A stretch of 16,679 bases of DNA, taken from assembly GCA_900554975.1 (NCBI GenBank), contig USJI01000002.1, positions 1 through 16,679 of the forward strand. Direction: 5' to 3'. A model generated the notes under the pieces. It was not told the DNA's origin. It searched no databases and saw nothing but the letters and a program-made list of their open reading frames with translations. The translations under genes and the position numbers were made by a program. Positions 1 to 9,403 of this stretch are shown here, piece by piece (within the stretch, counting starts at the first letter, position 1; each line of letters opens with the position of its first letter). Source of the stretch: an uncultured Ruminococcus sp. GTDB lineage: Bacteria; Bacillota; Clostridia; Oscillospirales; Ruminococcaceae.

Positions 1-1730
1 TGATAGCAATCCTCAATGATTTCACGCATCTCTGCATCAATTTCTGCCGCAACGTTTTCAGAATAGTTTCTTCCGCTGCTGAAATCTCTGCCAAGGAACA
101 CTTCGTTCTGGTCATTACCGTAAACCATAGGGCCAAGCTTGTCGCTGAAACCATATCTGGTTACCATGCTTCTCGCGATAGCTGTTGCTCTTTCGATATC
201 ATTTGAAGCACCTGTTGAGATATCTTCAAGTATAAGCTTTTCTGCAACACGTCCGCCGAGAAGTGTAACGATGTTTTCACGCATTTCCGTCTTGCTTCTG
301 TAAGACTTGTCATGCTCAGGCAGCGACATTGTATAACCGCCTGCCATTCCTCTCGGAATAATAGAAACCTGATGCACCTTGTCCTGTGAAGGGCAATAGT
401 ATGTGCTGACTGCATGACCTGCCTCATGATATGAAGTAAGCTTTCTCTCATGCTCTGTGATAATGTGCGATTTCTTTTCAGGTCCTGCAACAACTTTAAT
501 TGTAGCTTCCTCAATATCTTCCTTTGTAATAGCTTTTCTGTCTGCTCTTGCCGCAAGAAGTGAAGCCTCGTTTACAAGGTTCTCAAGGTCAGCACCGGTA
601 AATCCGGCTGTAGTTTTAGCAATTGTTTTAAGGTCAACGTCCGGGCCAAGCGGTTTATTTCTTGTATGAACTTTAAGTATCGCTTCACGTCCGCTTATAT
701 CAGGATAACCGACAACAATCTGTCTGTCAAAACGTCCCGGTCTTAAAAGTGCCGGATCAAGAATATCACGGCGGTTAGTTGCCGCAATGACTATAACACT
801 TTCATTGCCCGTAAAGCCGTCCATTTCAACGAGAAGCTGGTTAAGTGTCTGTTCACGTTCATCATGACCGCCGCCGAGTCCTGTTCCTCTCTGTCGTCCG
901 ACAGCGTCTATCTCATCTATAAAGATGATGGACGGAGCATTTTTCTTCGCCTGTTCAAACAGGTCACGGACTCTTGATGCACCGACACCGACAAACATTT
1001 CCACAAAGTCAGAACCCGAAATCGGGAAGAACGGACAGCCCGCCTCACCTGCAACAGCCTTCGCAAGGAGAGTTTTACCTGTTCCCGGAGGGCCGAGCAG
1101 AAGAACGCCCTTAGGAATTCTCGCACCGATATCCGAATATTTCTTAGGATTTTTAAGGAAGTCAACTATTTCTTCCATTTCATGCTTTTCTTCATCAGCA
1201 CCGGCAACATCTGCAAACGTCACCTTTTTGCCCTGGTGATTCTGGTTTTTGATATTGGCCTTGCCGAAAGAGGTATACTTTCCTCCTCCGCCTGCTTGTT
1301 TCATCATAAAGAAGAACAAAACAATACCCATTACAAGAAGAAGGACTGTCGGGATAACGGAAATAAGCCATGAATTATCCTTTATCTTTTTATAGTCCTG
1401 TTCAAGCGGAGCGTCAGGGTGTCTTTTATTATATTCCGCTCTGTAATTATTTTCTTCTGAATCGGTATCATCAAGGAAAATGCTTACGTTAGGCACTTCA
1501 TATGTTCTGACCTTATCCTCGCCCTCAAGTGTATATTTGAGTTCGCCTGTTCCCAGATCCAGAGTATAGGATTTTACCTTGTAATCATCAAAATAGGAAA
1601 TAACCTCAGAATACTGTGTATCCTTTGATGAATCAGTAAGCTTCGGGAAAATAACGAAAAATGCGATTATAAGAGCCGCTGCAACTGCAATATAAGCCGC
1701 AATGCCTTTGTTGTTTCTGTTAGCTGCCAA
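1..1730 (-). CDS. ftsH: ATP-dependent zinc metalloprotease FtsH (3' end outside window)
   Basis: Membrane-anchored AAA+ protease that unfolds and degrades membrane and regulatory proteins as a hexamer facing the cytoplasm. The frame is open from the start to window position 1, giving about 576 residues. Compared with the usual 610-700, the C-terminal tail is missing only because the window ends. Visible in order: TM helix at about residues 10-28, extracytoplasmic domain to about 115, second TM at about 117-142, Walker A GPPGTGKT at 213-220, Walker B (IIFIDEID) at about 268-275, the AAA second region of homology ([18 protein letters not shown]), and the zinc motif HEAGH at 435-439. The third zinc ligand is probably the Asp of SNDIERAT near 510. 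I prefer the TTG start at 1730 because GGAG lies 8 nt upstream; a GTG at 1739 in the same frame overlaps that GGAG. It is last in the rnjA-to-ftsH gene string, 61 nt after hpt. Confidence 0.97.
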   Translation of the reverse strand, partial: MAANRNNKGIAAYIAVAAALIIAFFVIFPKLTDSSKDTQYSEVISYFDDYKVKSYTLDLGTGELKYTLEGEDKVRTYEVPNVSIFLDDTDSEENNYRAEYNKRHPDAPLEQDYKKIKDNSWLISVIPTVLLLVMGIVLFFFMMKQAGGGGKYTSFGKANIKNQNHQGKKVTFADVAGADEEKHEMEEIVDFLKNPKKYSDIGARIPKGVLLLGPPGTGKTLLAKAVAGEAGCPFFPISGSDFVEMFVGVGASRVRDLFEQAKKNAPSIIFIDEIDAVGRQRGTGLGGGHDEREQTLNQLLVEMDGFTGNESVIVIAATNRRDILDPALLRPGRFDRQIVVGYPDISGREAILKVHTRNKPLGPDVDLKTIAKTTAGFTGADLENLVNEASLLAARADRKAITKEDIEEATIKVVAGPEKKSHIITEHERKLTSYHEAGHAVSTYYCPSQDKVHQVSIIPRGMAGGYTMSLPEHDKSYRSKTEMRENIVTLLGGRVAEKLILEDISTGASNDIERATAIARSMVTRYGFSDKLGPMVYGNDQNEVFLGRDFSSGRNYSENVAAEIDAEMREIIEDCY

Positions 1731-1761
1731 TAAATTCACTCCATTTCTTTGCTCATATGTA

Positions 1762-1781
1762 ATATGCTTTTAACGGCATAT
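1762..1781 (-). other. Small intergenic hairpin between hpt and ftsH
   Basis: ATATGC and GCATAT form a 6-bp perfect stem with an 8-nt loop in the hpt-ftsH gap. No T-run follows, so it does not look like an intrinsic terminator. It could be an RNA processing or stability element that separates ftsH from the upstream message, but it may also be chance. Confidence 0.3.
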
Positions 1782-1791
1782 CCGACGGGCT

Positions 1792-2325
1792 TTATGTATT
1801 ATCCGGATTGTAAATGCCTATATAAGGCAGATTCCTGTACTGTTCATTGACGTCCATTCCATAGCCTACAACAAATTTGTCAGGAATAACAAATCCGCAG
1901 TAATCGCCGGTTATATCTGCGATTCTTCTGGAAGGCTTGTCAAGAAGTGTACATATCTTCAGAGACGCCGGATTTCTGTGCCCCAGAACTCTTTTAAGGT
2001 TAAAAAGAGTAAGACCTGTATCAATAATATCCTCAATAATCACAACGTGTCTGCCGTTTACGCTTGACGAAAGGTCTTTAAGTATCTTGATTTCACCTGA
2101 ACTTACGGTATTACTATTATAACTTGAAACCACCATAAAGTCAATTTCACAAGGGATATCCATTTCCCTTATAATGTCAGCAAAAAACATAACAGAACCC
2201 TTAAGCGGACATATGAGAAGCGGATTTTTATCCTTATATTCCTCAGCAAGTTCTGCCCCAAGCTGTTTTACACGTTCTTTTATATCTTCTGCCGAAAAAA
2301 GAACTTCATTAATACTCTGTGCCAT
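1792..2325 (-). CDS. hpt: Hypoxanthine (guanine) phosphoribosyltransferase
   Basis: Cytoplasmic purine salvage enzyme that transfers ribose-5-phosphate from PRPP to hypoxanthine or guanine, giving IMP or GMP. At 177 residues it has the normal bacterial length. The type I PRT signature EDIIDTGLTL lies at about residues 97-106, where the two acidic residues and following loop bind PRPP and Mg. The catalytic flexible loop (SSYNSNTVSSGEIK) lies at about 67-80, and the C-terminal base-binding hood includes FVIPDKFVVGYGMD. The ATG at 2325 has AGGAAG about 9 nt upstream, inside the end of tilS. The 17-base overlap with tilS suggests translational coupling. The tilS-hpt-ftsH order is widely conserved in Firmicutes. 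Confidence 0.96.
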   Translation of the reverse strand: MAQSINEVLFSAEDIKERVKQLGAELAEEYKDKNPLLICPLKGSVMFFADIIREMDIPCEIDFMVVSSYNSNTVSSGEIKILKDLSSSVNGRHVVIIEDIIDTGLTLFNLKRVLGHRNPASLKICTLLDKPSRRIADITGDYCGFVIPDKFVVGYGMDVNEQYRNLPYIGIYNPDNT

Positions 2326-3628
2326 TTTCTATCACTTCCTCTGTTTTTACGGATAATATCCGAGTTGTTTCCCCAGTTACCTTTACTCTTTCTGCTACGC
2401 CAAAATTTTCAGCATAAATAAGTCCCTCATCATCTGCAAGAAAATAAACTGTATCCCGCTTTTCCGGCGGAACATTTTCATTAAGCAGCTTTTTAACGGA
2501 CGATGTAAAATTCCGTCCCGAAAGCCTGATTCTGTCCCCGTATCTGCGATTTCTGACCATTATCTTTCCCCGGACTTTATCAAGGTCGATAAGAGTTCCT
2601 CCACAGTCTGTTTCCTCAGCTGTCAGGCATTTCCCCTCAAAGAGAAAATTCCTTCCGTTTTTCAAAGGCATCTGAGTATCTTCGGGTTTCTGCCGTTCAT
2701 GCACAACAGAAATATCACCATTTTTACTGATAACATATATACCTTTTTTTATATTTATCTTTCCGTTTTTTTCAGAAAGACTGCTGACTTCATTTATTTT
2801 TTCATATCCCGAAGGGAGTCCGTTTTCGTCCAGAAACTTAGCCGTCATACGCCTTCTAAGGGCTTGAGGATAGCTGTGCGTTCCGGAAAGAACACCGTTT
2901 ACCAGACATTTTTTATATGATTCCTCTGCGGTTTTTTCAATGAATTCGTTTTCTTCTTTTAAGATATCTCTTTCAGCGGCAAATGTTTTGTAGAATCCGC
3001 TGTTTATTTTAAGAATCTCCGGAATTATCCTGTGCCTTATCCGGTTTCTTGTATAATCATCTGAAAGGTTTGTTGAATCAGTCACATAGTCCTGACCCAT
3101 ACTTTCAAGATATTCCTCAACCTGTTCCCTTGTAACGTCAATCAGAGGCCTTATGATATTATCCCTCACAGGCGGTATTCCGCAAAGTCCCTTTATACCT
3201 GTTCCCCTTATGAGGTTTAAAAACATTGTTTCGGCATTATCCGATGCAGTATGTGCCGTTGCTGTTTTTCCGCCATTTGCGGTATGCTCCGCAAAATTCA
3301 TATATCTGATATCTCTGGCCGCTTCCTCGATGGATTTTCCCATCTGTGCGGCTTTTTCAGGAACATTGCAGACAACAACCTTTATAGGAACACCCTTGCT
3401 TTCGCAAAGTTTACGGCAGAACATTTCATCTCTGTCGCTTTCTGCCCCCCTGATACAGTGATTTATATGAATAGCGTCAACTTCAAATCCAAACTGCTCC
3501 GAAAGGCTGCAAAGCACAAGCAGCAGGCAAACGCTGTCTGCACCGCCCGACAAAGCCACTGTAACCCTGTCGCCTTTTTTTATCATACCGTATGTTCTGA
3601 GTGTTTCAGTTACTTTTTCTTTCAGCAT
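2309..3628 (-). CDS. tilS: tRNA(Ile)-lysidine synthase TilS
   Basis: Essential tRNA-modifying enzyme that converts C34 of the CAU-anticodon tRNA-Ile to lysidine using ATP and lysine, so that the tRNA reads AUA and is charged with isoleucine. It has 439 residues. The N-type ATP pyrophosphatase P-loop SGGADS is at about residues 26-31. The following N-terminal domain carries the family features RGTGIKGLCGIPP and RPLIDVTREQVEEYL, then TRNRIRHRIIPE. The C-terminal substrate-binding domain ends with basic stretches (RNRRYGDRIRL, SSVKKLLNENVPPEKRD). The ATG directly follows the dnaB stop codon (TAA then ATG), and its GGAGG lies within the last codons of dnaB, 5 nt upstream of the start, so coupled translation is likely. 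Confidence 0.96.
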   Translation of the reverse strand: MLKEKVTETLRTYGMIKKGDRVTVALSGGADSVCLLLVLCSLSEQFGFEVDAIHINHCIRGAESDRDEMFCRKLCESKGVPIKVVVCNVPEKAAQMGKSIEEAARDIRYMNFAEHTANGGKTATAHTASDNAETMFLNLIRGTGIKGLCGIPPVRDNIIRPLIDVTREQVEEYLESMGQDYVTDSTNLSDDYTRNRIRHRIIPEILKINSGFYKTFAAERDILKEENEFIEKTAEESYKKCLVNGVLSGTHSYPQALRRRMTAKFLDENGLPSGYEKINEVSSLSEKNGKINIKKGIYVISKNGDISVVHERQKPEDTQMPLKNGRNFLFEGKCLTAEETDCGGTLIDLDKVRGKIMVRNRRYGDRIRLSGRNFTSSVKKLLNENVPPEKRDTVYFLADDEGLIYAENFGVAERVKVTGETTRILSVKTEEVIENGTEY

Positions 3629-4975
3629 TTAACCCTCCGCAGGCGTATTGAAATCCGCATTTGAAAAGCGTGTGAACTGACCGTCCCATATAAGCTTTAC
3701 AGTTCCTGTATCACCATGACGGTTTTTAGCAACAATACATTCGGAAACATTAGGTTCTGTGCTTTCCTTATTATAATAAGCATCTCTGTAAAGGAACATT
3801 ACTATATCTGCGTCCTGTTCGATAGAACCCGATTCTCTCAGGTCTGACAGCAAAGGCCGCTTATCCGGACGGCTTTCAACACCACGGTTAAGCTGTGAAA
3901 GCAGTATAACAGGAACGTCCATTTCCTTTGCCATAATTTTCAGATTTCGTGTTATTTCGGAAATCCTGAGAACCTGATTCTCTGACTTGATAGTCGAGCC
4001 TAAAAGCTGAAGATAGTCTATTACAACAAGTCCCAGACTTTTTACACGTCTGAGTTTTGCCTTTATCTGCTGAACCGTTGTTCCGGCGGTATCGTCAAGG
4101 AATATCGGCATATTGCAGAGAACATCAGCACTTGAGGCAAGTCTTACCCAGTCATCGTCCGAAAGGAAACCGCTTCTGAGCTTGTTGGAGTCAACAAGCG
4201 CCTCCGTTGAAAGCATTCTTGTAGCAAGCTGTTCCTTGGACATTTCGAGTGAAAACACTGCAACTTCCTTGTTGGAATGTCTTGCAACATTTGTCGCAAT
4301 ATTCAGTGCAAATGAAGTTTTACCCATACCAGGACGTGCAGCAAGTATAATAAGGTCTGATTTATTAAGACCAGTGGTTATCGTATCAAGGAGAGTATAC
4401 CCTGTTTTTGCACCGAGATACTTTTCCTTGTCAGGGCCTGAAATTTTCTGAAGTCTGTCCCACGATTCAAACACAACATCGCTTATCGGAGTAAGACCCT
4501 TAACGTCCTTGCCCTGTCTTATATCAAAAATTTTCTGCTCAGCCGAATCAAGCAAAACCTGGGCTGAACTCTGTCCCATGGAAATCTCATGAAGAAGTTC
4601 CCTTGCAACAAGCGCAAGACTCCTTACATAGTATTTCTCGGCAACTATCGTACAATAGCTGTCAATGTTATCCACCGACGGAACCATATTGACAAGAGCC
4701 GCCAGATAGTTTCTGCCTTCCTGAGCCGATTCAAATATTTTTTCCTTTACAGCTTCATTCAGAACCGTAATGACATCTGCCCTGATTCCGGAAGTAAACA
4801 TTCTGAGCATTATATTGAAAAGCTGCCTGTGCTGTTCATTAAAGAAGCTTTCAGGTCTTATCTTTTCAAGTACAACAGAAATGACCGACTGTTCAATCAG
4901 GATTGCACCGAGAATAGTCTGCTCTGCTTCAAGGCTGTAAGGCAGTTCCTTATCGGAAAAATCTGTATAATCCAT
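3629..4975 (-). CDS. dnaB: Replicative DNA helicase DnaB (DnaC of Bacillus)
   Basis: Hexameric 5'-3' helicase that unwinds DNA at the replication fork. It has 448 residues, normal length. The N-terminal collar domain is at about 10-115 (EAEQTILGAILIEQ), a linker follows, then the RecA-like motor with Walker A RPGMGKTS at about 212-219, Walker B LVVIDYLQLL at about 313-322 and the conserved C-terminal block LSQLNRGVESRP / LLSDLRESGSIEQDADIVMFLYR. There is no intein, insertion or truncation. The ATG is 24 nt after rplI. The GGAG upstream is 12 nt away, rather far, so initiation may rely partly on coupling with rplI. The order gdpP-rplI-dnaB matches other Firmicutes. Confidence 0.97.
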   Translation of the reverse strand: MDYTDFSDKELPYSLEAEQTILGAILIEQSVISVVLEKIRPESFFNEQHRQLFNIMLRMFTSGIRADVITVLNEAVKEKIFESAQEGRNYLAALVNMVPSVDNIDSYCTIVAEKYYVRSLALVARELLHEISMGQSSAQVLLDSAEQKIFDIRQGKDVKGLTPISDVVFESWDRLQKISGPDKEKYLGAKTGYTLLDTITTGLNKSDLIILAARPGMGKTSFALNIATNVARHSNKEVAVFSLEMSKEQLATRMLSTEALVDSNKLRSGFLSDDDWVRLASSADVLCNMPIFLDDTAGTTVQQIKAKLRRVKSLGLVVIDYLQLLGSTIKSENQVLRISEITRNLKIMAKEMDVPVILLSQLNRGVESRPDKRPLLSDLRESGSIEQDADIVMFLYRDAYYNKESTEPNVSECIVAKNRHGDTGTVKLIWDGQFTRFSNADFNTPAEG

Positions 4976-4999
4976 GAATTTCTAAAACTCCGTATTCTC

Positions 5000-5446
5000 T
5001 CAGCCTTCTTCAACTTCAACGGTAACCTTCGCAGTTACACCATTATAAAGCTTGATATCTGCTTCATATGTTCCGAAGTTCTTTATTTCAGTTTTGAGTG
5101 TTATCTTCTTTTTGTCGATTTTCTTTCCAAACTGTTTTTCAATCAGTTCAGCAATATTTCCGGAAGTAACAGAACCGAAGAGTCTGCCGTTTGAACCTGC
5201 TTTTGCAATAGCCTTGACAGTTTTTCCGTTTATTGCAGCTGCAATTTCCTCAGCTGTCTGTTTTTCAACATCTTTCTTATGCTGAACTGACGCTTTCTGT
5301 CCGTCCAGAAGGTTCATGTTCTTTGCTGTTGCCTCAACAGCAAGCCCCTTTCCTATAAGAAAATTTCTTGCATATCCGTCAGAAACGTTTTTCACTTCGC
5401 CTTTTTTTCCTGAGCCTTTAACGTCCTGTAAAAAAATCACTTTCAT
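5000..5446 (-). CDS. rplI: 50S ribosomal protein L9
   Basis: Large-subunit protein that binds 23S rRNA at the base of the L1 stalk and helps keep reading frame. It has 148 residues, the standard length. The L9 signature is intact in the first 35 residues ([21 protein letters not shown]). A long connecting helix follows, then the C-terminal domain with [14 protein letters not shown] at about 86-99. Its strong site AGGAAAGGA lies just before the ATG. It follows gdpP by 18 nt and precedes dnaB by 24 nt, as in Bacillus. Confidence 0.98.
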   Translation of the reverse strand: MKVIFLQDVKGSGKKGEVKNVSDGYARNFLIGKGLAVEATAKNMNLLDGQKASVQHKKDVEKQTAEEIAAAINGKTVKAIAKAGSNGRLFGSVTSGNIAELIEKQFGKKIDKKKITLKTEIKNFGTYEADIKLYNGVTAKVTVEVEEG

Positions 5447-5464
5447 TATTTTGTCCTTTCCTCA

Positions 5465-7414
5465 TCAATCGCTTTTAATTGCCTCGATAAGCATTTTCTT
5501 TGCTTCATCAAAAGAAGTGTTTTCCAGCTGAACTGCCGCCATAGTCTGGTGACCGCCGCCGCCCAGCTTTTCCATTATCACCTGAACATTAAGTATTCCA
5601 AGCGATCTTGCCGAAATGTTTGTGACATTTCCGGTCTTGTATATTACAAATGATGCATCAACATTTTCTATGCTGAGAAGCTCATCTGCCGCCTGTGGTG
5701 CAATTATTCTTATATCATCCGACTGCATTCGTGCAACCGCAATTGCACAGCTTCCTATAATCTCCGCATCTGAGATAAGTTCGGATCTTTTCCTGTAATC
5801 CTCTATTGAGCTTGTAAAGAAACCCTTTACCTTAATGGTATCCGCTCCGCACTTTCTGAGATATGCCGCTGCTTCAAAAGTTCTGACACCGGTTTTCATA
5901 ACGAAATTTTTGGTATCAAGTGTAATTCCGGCAAGAAGCGCCTCGGCTAACACCTGCGGAACAAGGTTTACATTCTTAAAGTACTGTATCATTTCCGACA
6001 CCATTTCTGATGCGGAAGATGCATACGGTTCATGATAGAAAATAACCGCATCATCAATGAAATTGACAGACTTTCTATGATGGTCAATGACAATTTTCTG
6101 TCCAGCCATTTCATATAGCTTACGGCTTTCAACAAGGTCTGCATTGTGAGTGTCCACTATAATAAGCAGGCTGTTATCCGAAAACCTCTGTTCAGCCTCT
6201 TCCGGAGAGATTATAAGGTCATCATATTCTTTCTGAATACTGCTTACAAGCGAATGTGACAGATTCTTTTCAAAATCGACAACATAATAAGCCTCTTCGC
6301 CTATCATTCTTATTGCTCCTGCAAGACCTGTTCCCGAACCAACTGCGTCGAGGTCAGCAAACCTGTGTCCCATGATGAACACCTCGCTGCTGTTATGTAT
6401 AACCTCCTGCACCGCATTTGAAATGATACGTGACTTTGCCTTTGACTTCTTTTCAACGCCCTTTGCAACGCCGCCGTAAAACTTGAATCCGTTTTCGGTC
6501 TTTACTGCCGCCTGATCGCCGCCTCTTCCAAGGCACATATCAAGAGCCTGTTTAGCGAAAGATTCGCTTTCTTCCAGTGTGGAAGCTCCCCTTCCGACAC
6601 CTATCGAAAGAGTTATAATGTTGCTCCTGTCACCGACAGTAATATTTCTTGCGTTGTCAAGTATTTTAAACTTGGAGTTTATAATCTCGCATAAGTGCTG
6701 TTCTTCTATAACAGCAATAAATTTATCATGACTGAGTTTCCTCAGAACACCTGTTGTCCTTGACATAAATTCCTCAAGGAGCGTTTCTGTTGAGGCAGCA
6801 ACCTGTGCTTTTTCACTCTCTTTGAAATTCTGGAGAACGTCCTCATAATTGTCTATAACAAGCAGAATTACCGAAGGACGGGTTCTCTTGTATTTGCTGA
6901 AAAGCTCTGCGAACTCCGAAATATCCGTAAAGCTGATATAGATAAGCTTTGTATCGTTCTTTTCGACAGGAATTGATGAAACCTTGTAAAGCTTTCCGTT
7001 ATATTCAGTCTTGGTGATTCTGTCTGTAAAAAGTTCCTTTATATCAAGATCAAGAGCTCTTGCAATATCAGTACCGAAAATTTCATGGTCATCGATAAGC
7101 TGACTGCTGAATTCCCTGTTACACCATAAAACGACATAATCCTCATCAACAATAACAGCCGGAGTTTCAGAATAATACATTATTTCATTTTCAGCCACGC
7201 CGACAGATTCATTAAGTTTTGCAATGAATTTTATCGAATTTCTCTGTGCCATAATTATCTCTGCGATAAGCACAGCTGAAAAAACAACTGCCGGAACAAC
7301 AGCGAGAATGAACCGCCGAGTACTGTATTCCTCAAGCATTACAGCAGAAAAAACGCTTGATATAACCAGCAGCAGTGCCGCCGCAACAAAACTATAAGGA
7401 ATTCTTTTCTTCAA
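5465..7414 (-). CDS. gdpP: GdpP-type c-di-AMP phosphodiesterase (PAS, degenerate GGDEF, DHH-DHHA1)
   Basis: Membrane phosphodiesterase that hydrolyses the second messenger c-di-AMP to pApA, which controls osmolyte and potassium balance and cell-wall stress responses in Firmicutes. Domains in the 649 residues: two TM helices at about 5-27 and 34-55; a PAS-like sensor at about 80-160; a degenerate GGDEF domain at about 170-315, where SHDKF stands in the GGDEF position so cyclase activity is not expected; a DHH domain with GHRFADLDAVGSG at about 346-358 and DHH within IVIDHHRKS near 444; and DHHA1 with the terminal GGGGHQ near 618-623. I prefer the TTG start at 7414, 8 nt after GGAGG. A GTG at 7423 overlaps that GGAGG and is less likely. 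It lies 31 nt downstream of rnjA. Confidence 0.95.
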   Translation of the reverse strand: MKKRIPYSFVAAALLLVISSVFSAVMLEEYSTRRFILAVVPAVVFSAVLIAEIIMAQRNSIKFIAKLNESVGVAENEIMYYSETPAVIVDEDYVVLWCNREFSSQLIDDHEIFGTDIARALDLDIKELFTDRITKTEYNGKLYKVSSIPVEKNDTKLIYISFTDISEFAELFSKYKRTRPSVILLVIDNYEDVLQNFKESEKAQVAASTETLLEEFMSRTTGVLRKLSHDKFIAVIEEQHLCEIINSKFKILDNARNITVGDRSNIITLSIGVGRGASTLEESESFAKQALDMCLGRGGDQAAVKTENGFKFYGGVAKGVEKKSKAKSRIISNAVQEVIHNSSEVFIMGHRFADLDAVGSGTGLAGAIRMIGEEAYYVVDFEKNLSHSLVSSIQKEYDDLIISPEEAEQRFSDNSLLIIVDTHNADLVESRKLYEMAGQKIVIDHHRKSVNFIDDAVIFYHEPYASSASEMVSEMIQYFKNVNLVPQVLAEALLAGITLDTKNFVMKTGVRTFEAAAYLRKCGADTIKVKGFFTSSIEDYRKRSELISDAEIIGSCAIAVARMQSDDIRIIAPQAADELLSIENVDASFVIYKTGNVTNISARSLGILNVQVIMEKLGGGGHQTMAAVQLENTSFDEAKKMLIEAIKSD

Positions 7415-7445
7415 CAGATTCACCTCCGCCTCTTTAAACTGAAAA

Positions 7446-9263
7446 TCAGATCTCCATAATAATTGGAAGTATCATAGGACTGCGCTTTGTCTTCTCATAG
7501 ATATAATCTGAAAGTGCATCACGCATTCTTGTTTTAATGGAATTCCATTCCCTAAAGTCCTGAACTGTACACTCGTCAAGAGTATGTCCCATAAGATTTT
7601 TAGCGTTATCTATAAGTTCCTCAGATTCCCTTACATAAACAAATCCTCTGGAAATAATATCCGGCCCCGAAACAACGGTATTTGACGCCTTGTCAATTCC
7701 CACAACAACTATGATAAGTCCGTCCTGTGCCAAATGCTTTCTGTCACGGAGAACTATTGAACCAACGTCGCCTACACCCAGACCGTCAACAAGTACACGT
7801 CCGGCAGGAACCTGTGAAACGATATTCATTTTTGTACCGTCAGTTTCGATAACGTTTCCTATTTCCGCAATTATAATGTTTTCCTTCGGCATTCCGAGAG
7901 AAAGTGCAAGTTCAGCGTGTTTTTTAAGATGCTTGTATTCACCATGAACAGGAATAAAGAACTTAGGCTTTGTAAGTGCCTGTATAAGTTTAAGCTCTTC
8001 CTGACAGGCGTGTCCTGAAACGTGTACCTCATACATCGCTTCGTATACAACCTCAGCACCCGATTTCATAAGTTCGTTGACTACCTTTGTAACATACTTT
8101 TCATTTCCCGGTATCGGAGTAGCTGAAATTATGATAAAGTCCATCGGAGTGATGTTTACCTTTTTGTGGTCGTTCATAGCCATTCTTGTAAGTGCTGACA
8201 TAGGTTCGCCCTGACTTCCGGTAGTTATAAGAACTATTTCGGAACTGTCATAACGGTTCATCATGTCAATATCAATAAGAACGCCCTTAGGAACAGAAAG
8301 ATAGCCAAGTTCTATCGCCGTTGTGATAACATTTATCATGCTTCTTCCGAATACTGCAACCTTTCTTCCGTATCTCTCAGCACAGTTGAGTATCTGCTGA
8401 ATTCTGTGTATATTTGATGAGAAAGTCGCAATAATGATTCTTTTTCCGTCTGCTTTTTTAAACAGTTTTTCAAAAGATTCGCCGACTTTTCTTTCAGACT
8501 GTGTATATCCCGGACGCTCAGCATTTGTCGAATCCGCCATAAGTGCAAGAACGCCCTTGCTGCCGAGTTCACCGAAACGTGTAAGGTCGATTATTCCGCT
8601 GTTTATCGGGCTGAAATCTATCTTGAAGTCGCCGGTGTGAACGATAACTCCGGCAGGAGTGTGTACAGCCATTCCCACTGCATCAGGAATTGAATGGTTT
8701 ACTCTTATGAATTCAACCGCCATACAGCCCATCTTAACTGTTTTTCTCGGAGCGGTAACATTCAGGTTTACCTTTCCCTCAAGACCGTGTTCACGAAGCT
8801 TTCCTTCAACAAGTCCCAGTGTAAGCTTTGTTCCGTAAACCGGCACATTTATCTTTTTAAGGAAATAGGCAAGTCCGCCGATATGATCTTCATGTCCGTG
8901 AGTAAGAACGATACCACGAAGTTTTTCCTTGTTTTTCTCAACATATGTGAAATCCGGAAGAACGATGTCAACACCCGGCATTTCCGCATCAGGGAAAGCC
9001 ATTCCGCAGTCGATGATAAACATATCGTTACAGCATTCTATAACTGTCATATTCTTTCCGATTTCATTAAGTCCTCCGAGAGGAATTATTCTGACAGGAG
9101 TTCTTCTGACTTCTCTTTTCGGCTTTTCGTGTCCTGTCTTTTCACGCTGTTCTGATTTCACTGCCGGTACGGCAGAATTTTTTCTCTGAACTCTCGGACG
9201 TCTGAATTCTCCCTTTTTAAATTCTCTTTTCTTGTCATACGGTTTTGTCTGATTATTTTCCAC
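7446..9263 (-). CDS. rnjA: Ribonuclease J (metallo-beta-lactamase/beta-CASP)
   Basis: Endonuclease and 5'-3' exonuclease central to mRNA decay and rRNA maturation in Gram-positives. The protein has 605 residues from the chosen start. The metallo-beta-lactamase motif HGHEDHIGGL lies near 121-130, followed by HTGDFKID, the beta-CASP part (ADSTNAERPGYTQSE; TTGSQGEPMSALTRMA; VHVSGHACQEE; FIPVHGEYKHL) and a C-terminal domain. The first 60 or so residues are very rich in Lys/Arg and probably disordered, making it longer than the roughly 555-residue Bacillus protein. I chose GTG at 9263 because GAGG lies 7 nt upstream. An ATG at 9302 in the same frame has no visible ribosome binding site. It heads the gene string behind a long structured leader. 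Whether it acts as RNase J1 or J2 cannot be told here. Confidence 0.95.
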   Translation of the reverse strand: MENNQTKPYDKKREFKKGEFRRPRVQRKNSAVPAVKSEQREKTGHEKPKREVRRTPVRIIPLGGLNEIGKNMTVIECCNDMFIIDCGMAFPDAEMPGVDIVLPDFTYVEKNKEKLRGIVLTHGHEDHIGGLAYFLKKINVPVYGTKLTLGLVEGKLREHGLEGKVNLNVTAPRKTVKMGCMAVEFIRVNHSIPDAVGMAVHTPAGVIVHTGDFKIDFSPINSGIIDLTRFGELGSKGVLALMADSTNAERPGYTQSERKVGESFEKLFKKADGKRIIIATFSSNIHRIQQILNCAERYGRKVAVFGRSMINVITTAIELGYLSVPKGVLIDIDMMNRYDSSEIVLITTGSQGEPMSALTRMAMNDHKKVNITPMDFIIISATPIPGNEKYVTKVVNELMKSGAEVVYEAMYEVHVSGHACQEELKLIQALTKPKFFIPVHGEYKHLKKHAELALSLGMPKENIIIAEIGNVIETDGTKMNIVSQVPAGRVLVDGLGVGDVGSIVLRDRKHLAQDGLIIVVVGIDKASNTVVSGPDIISRGFVYVRESEELIDNAKNLMGHTLDECTVQDFREWNSIKTRMRDALSDYIYEKTKRSPMILPIIMEI

Positions 9264-9403
9264 TATATTACCTCGCTTTTCTTTTTCCGGTAACTTATTC
9301 ATCGACTATTTAATTTTTTTCATATGGTATGATAGAACTGTAAAATAAAATTAAATCCGCCCGTCGTGTAAGGCTTGAAATAAATTCATGCTGTCATTGC
9401 TTA

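Noticed and set aside
4589..5194. Plus-strand open frame of 201 codons
   Set aside because: It lies antisense to dnaB and rplI, which are certain genes. No family features, and the composition looks like a shadow of the real frames.
8694..9155. Plus-strand open frame of 153 codons
   Set aside because: It lies wholly antisense to rnjA, with no ribosome binding site or recognisable domain.
9301..9400. A promoter close to rnjA (TTTACA and TATCAT elements on the minus strand)
   Set aside because: The two elements are not at usable spacing from each other and no good partner exists for either; the consensus promoter at 9732-9760 is far stronger.
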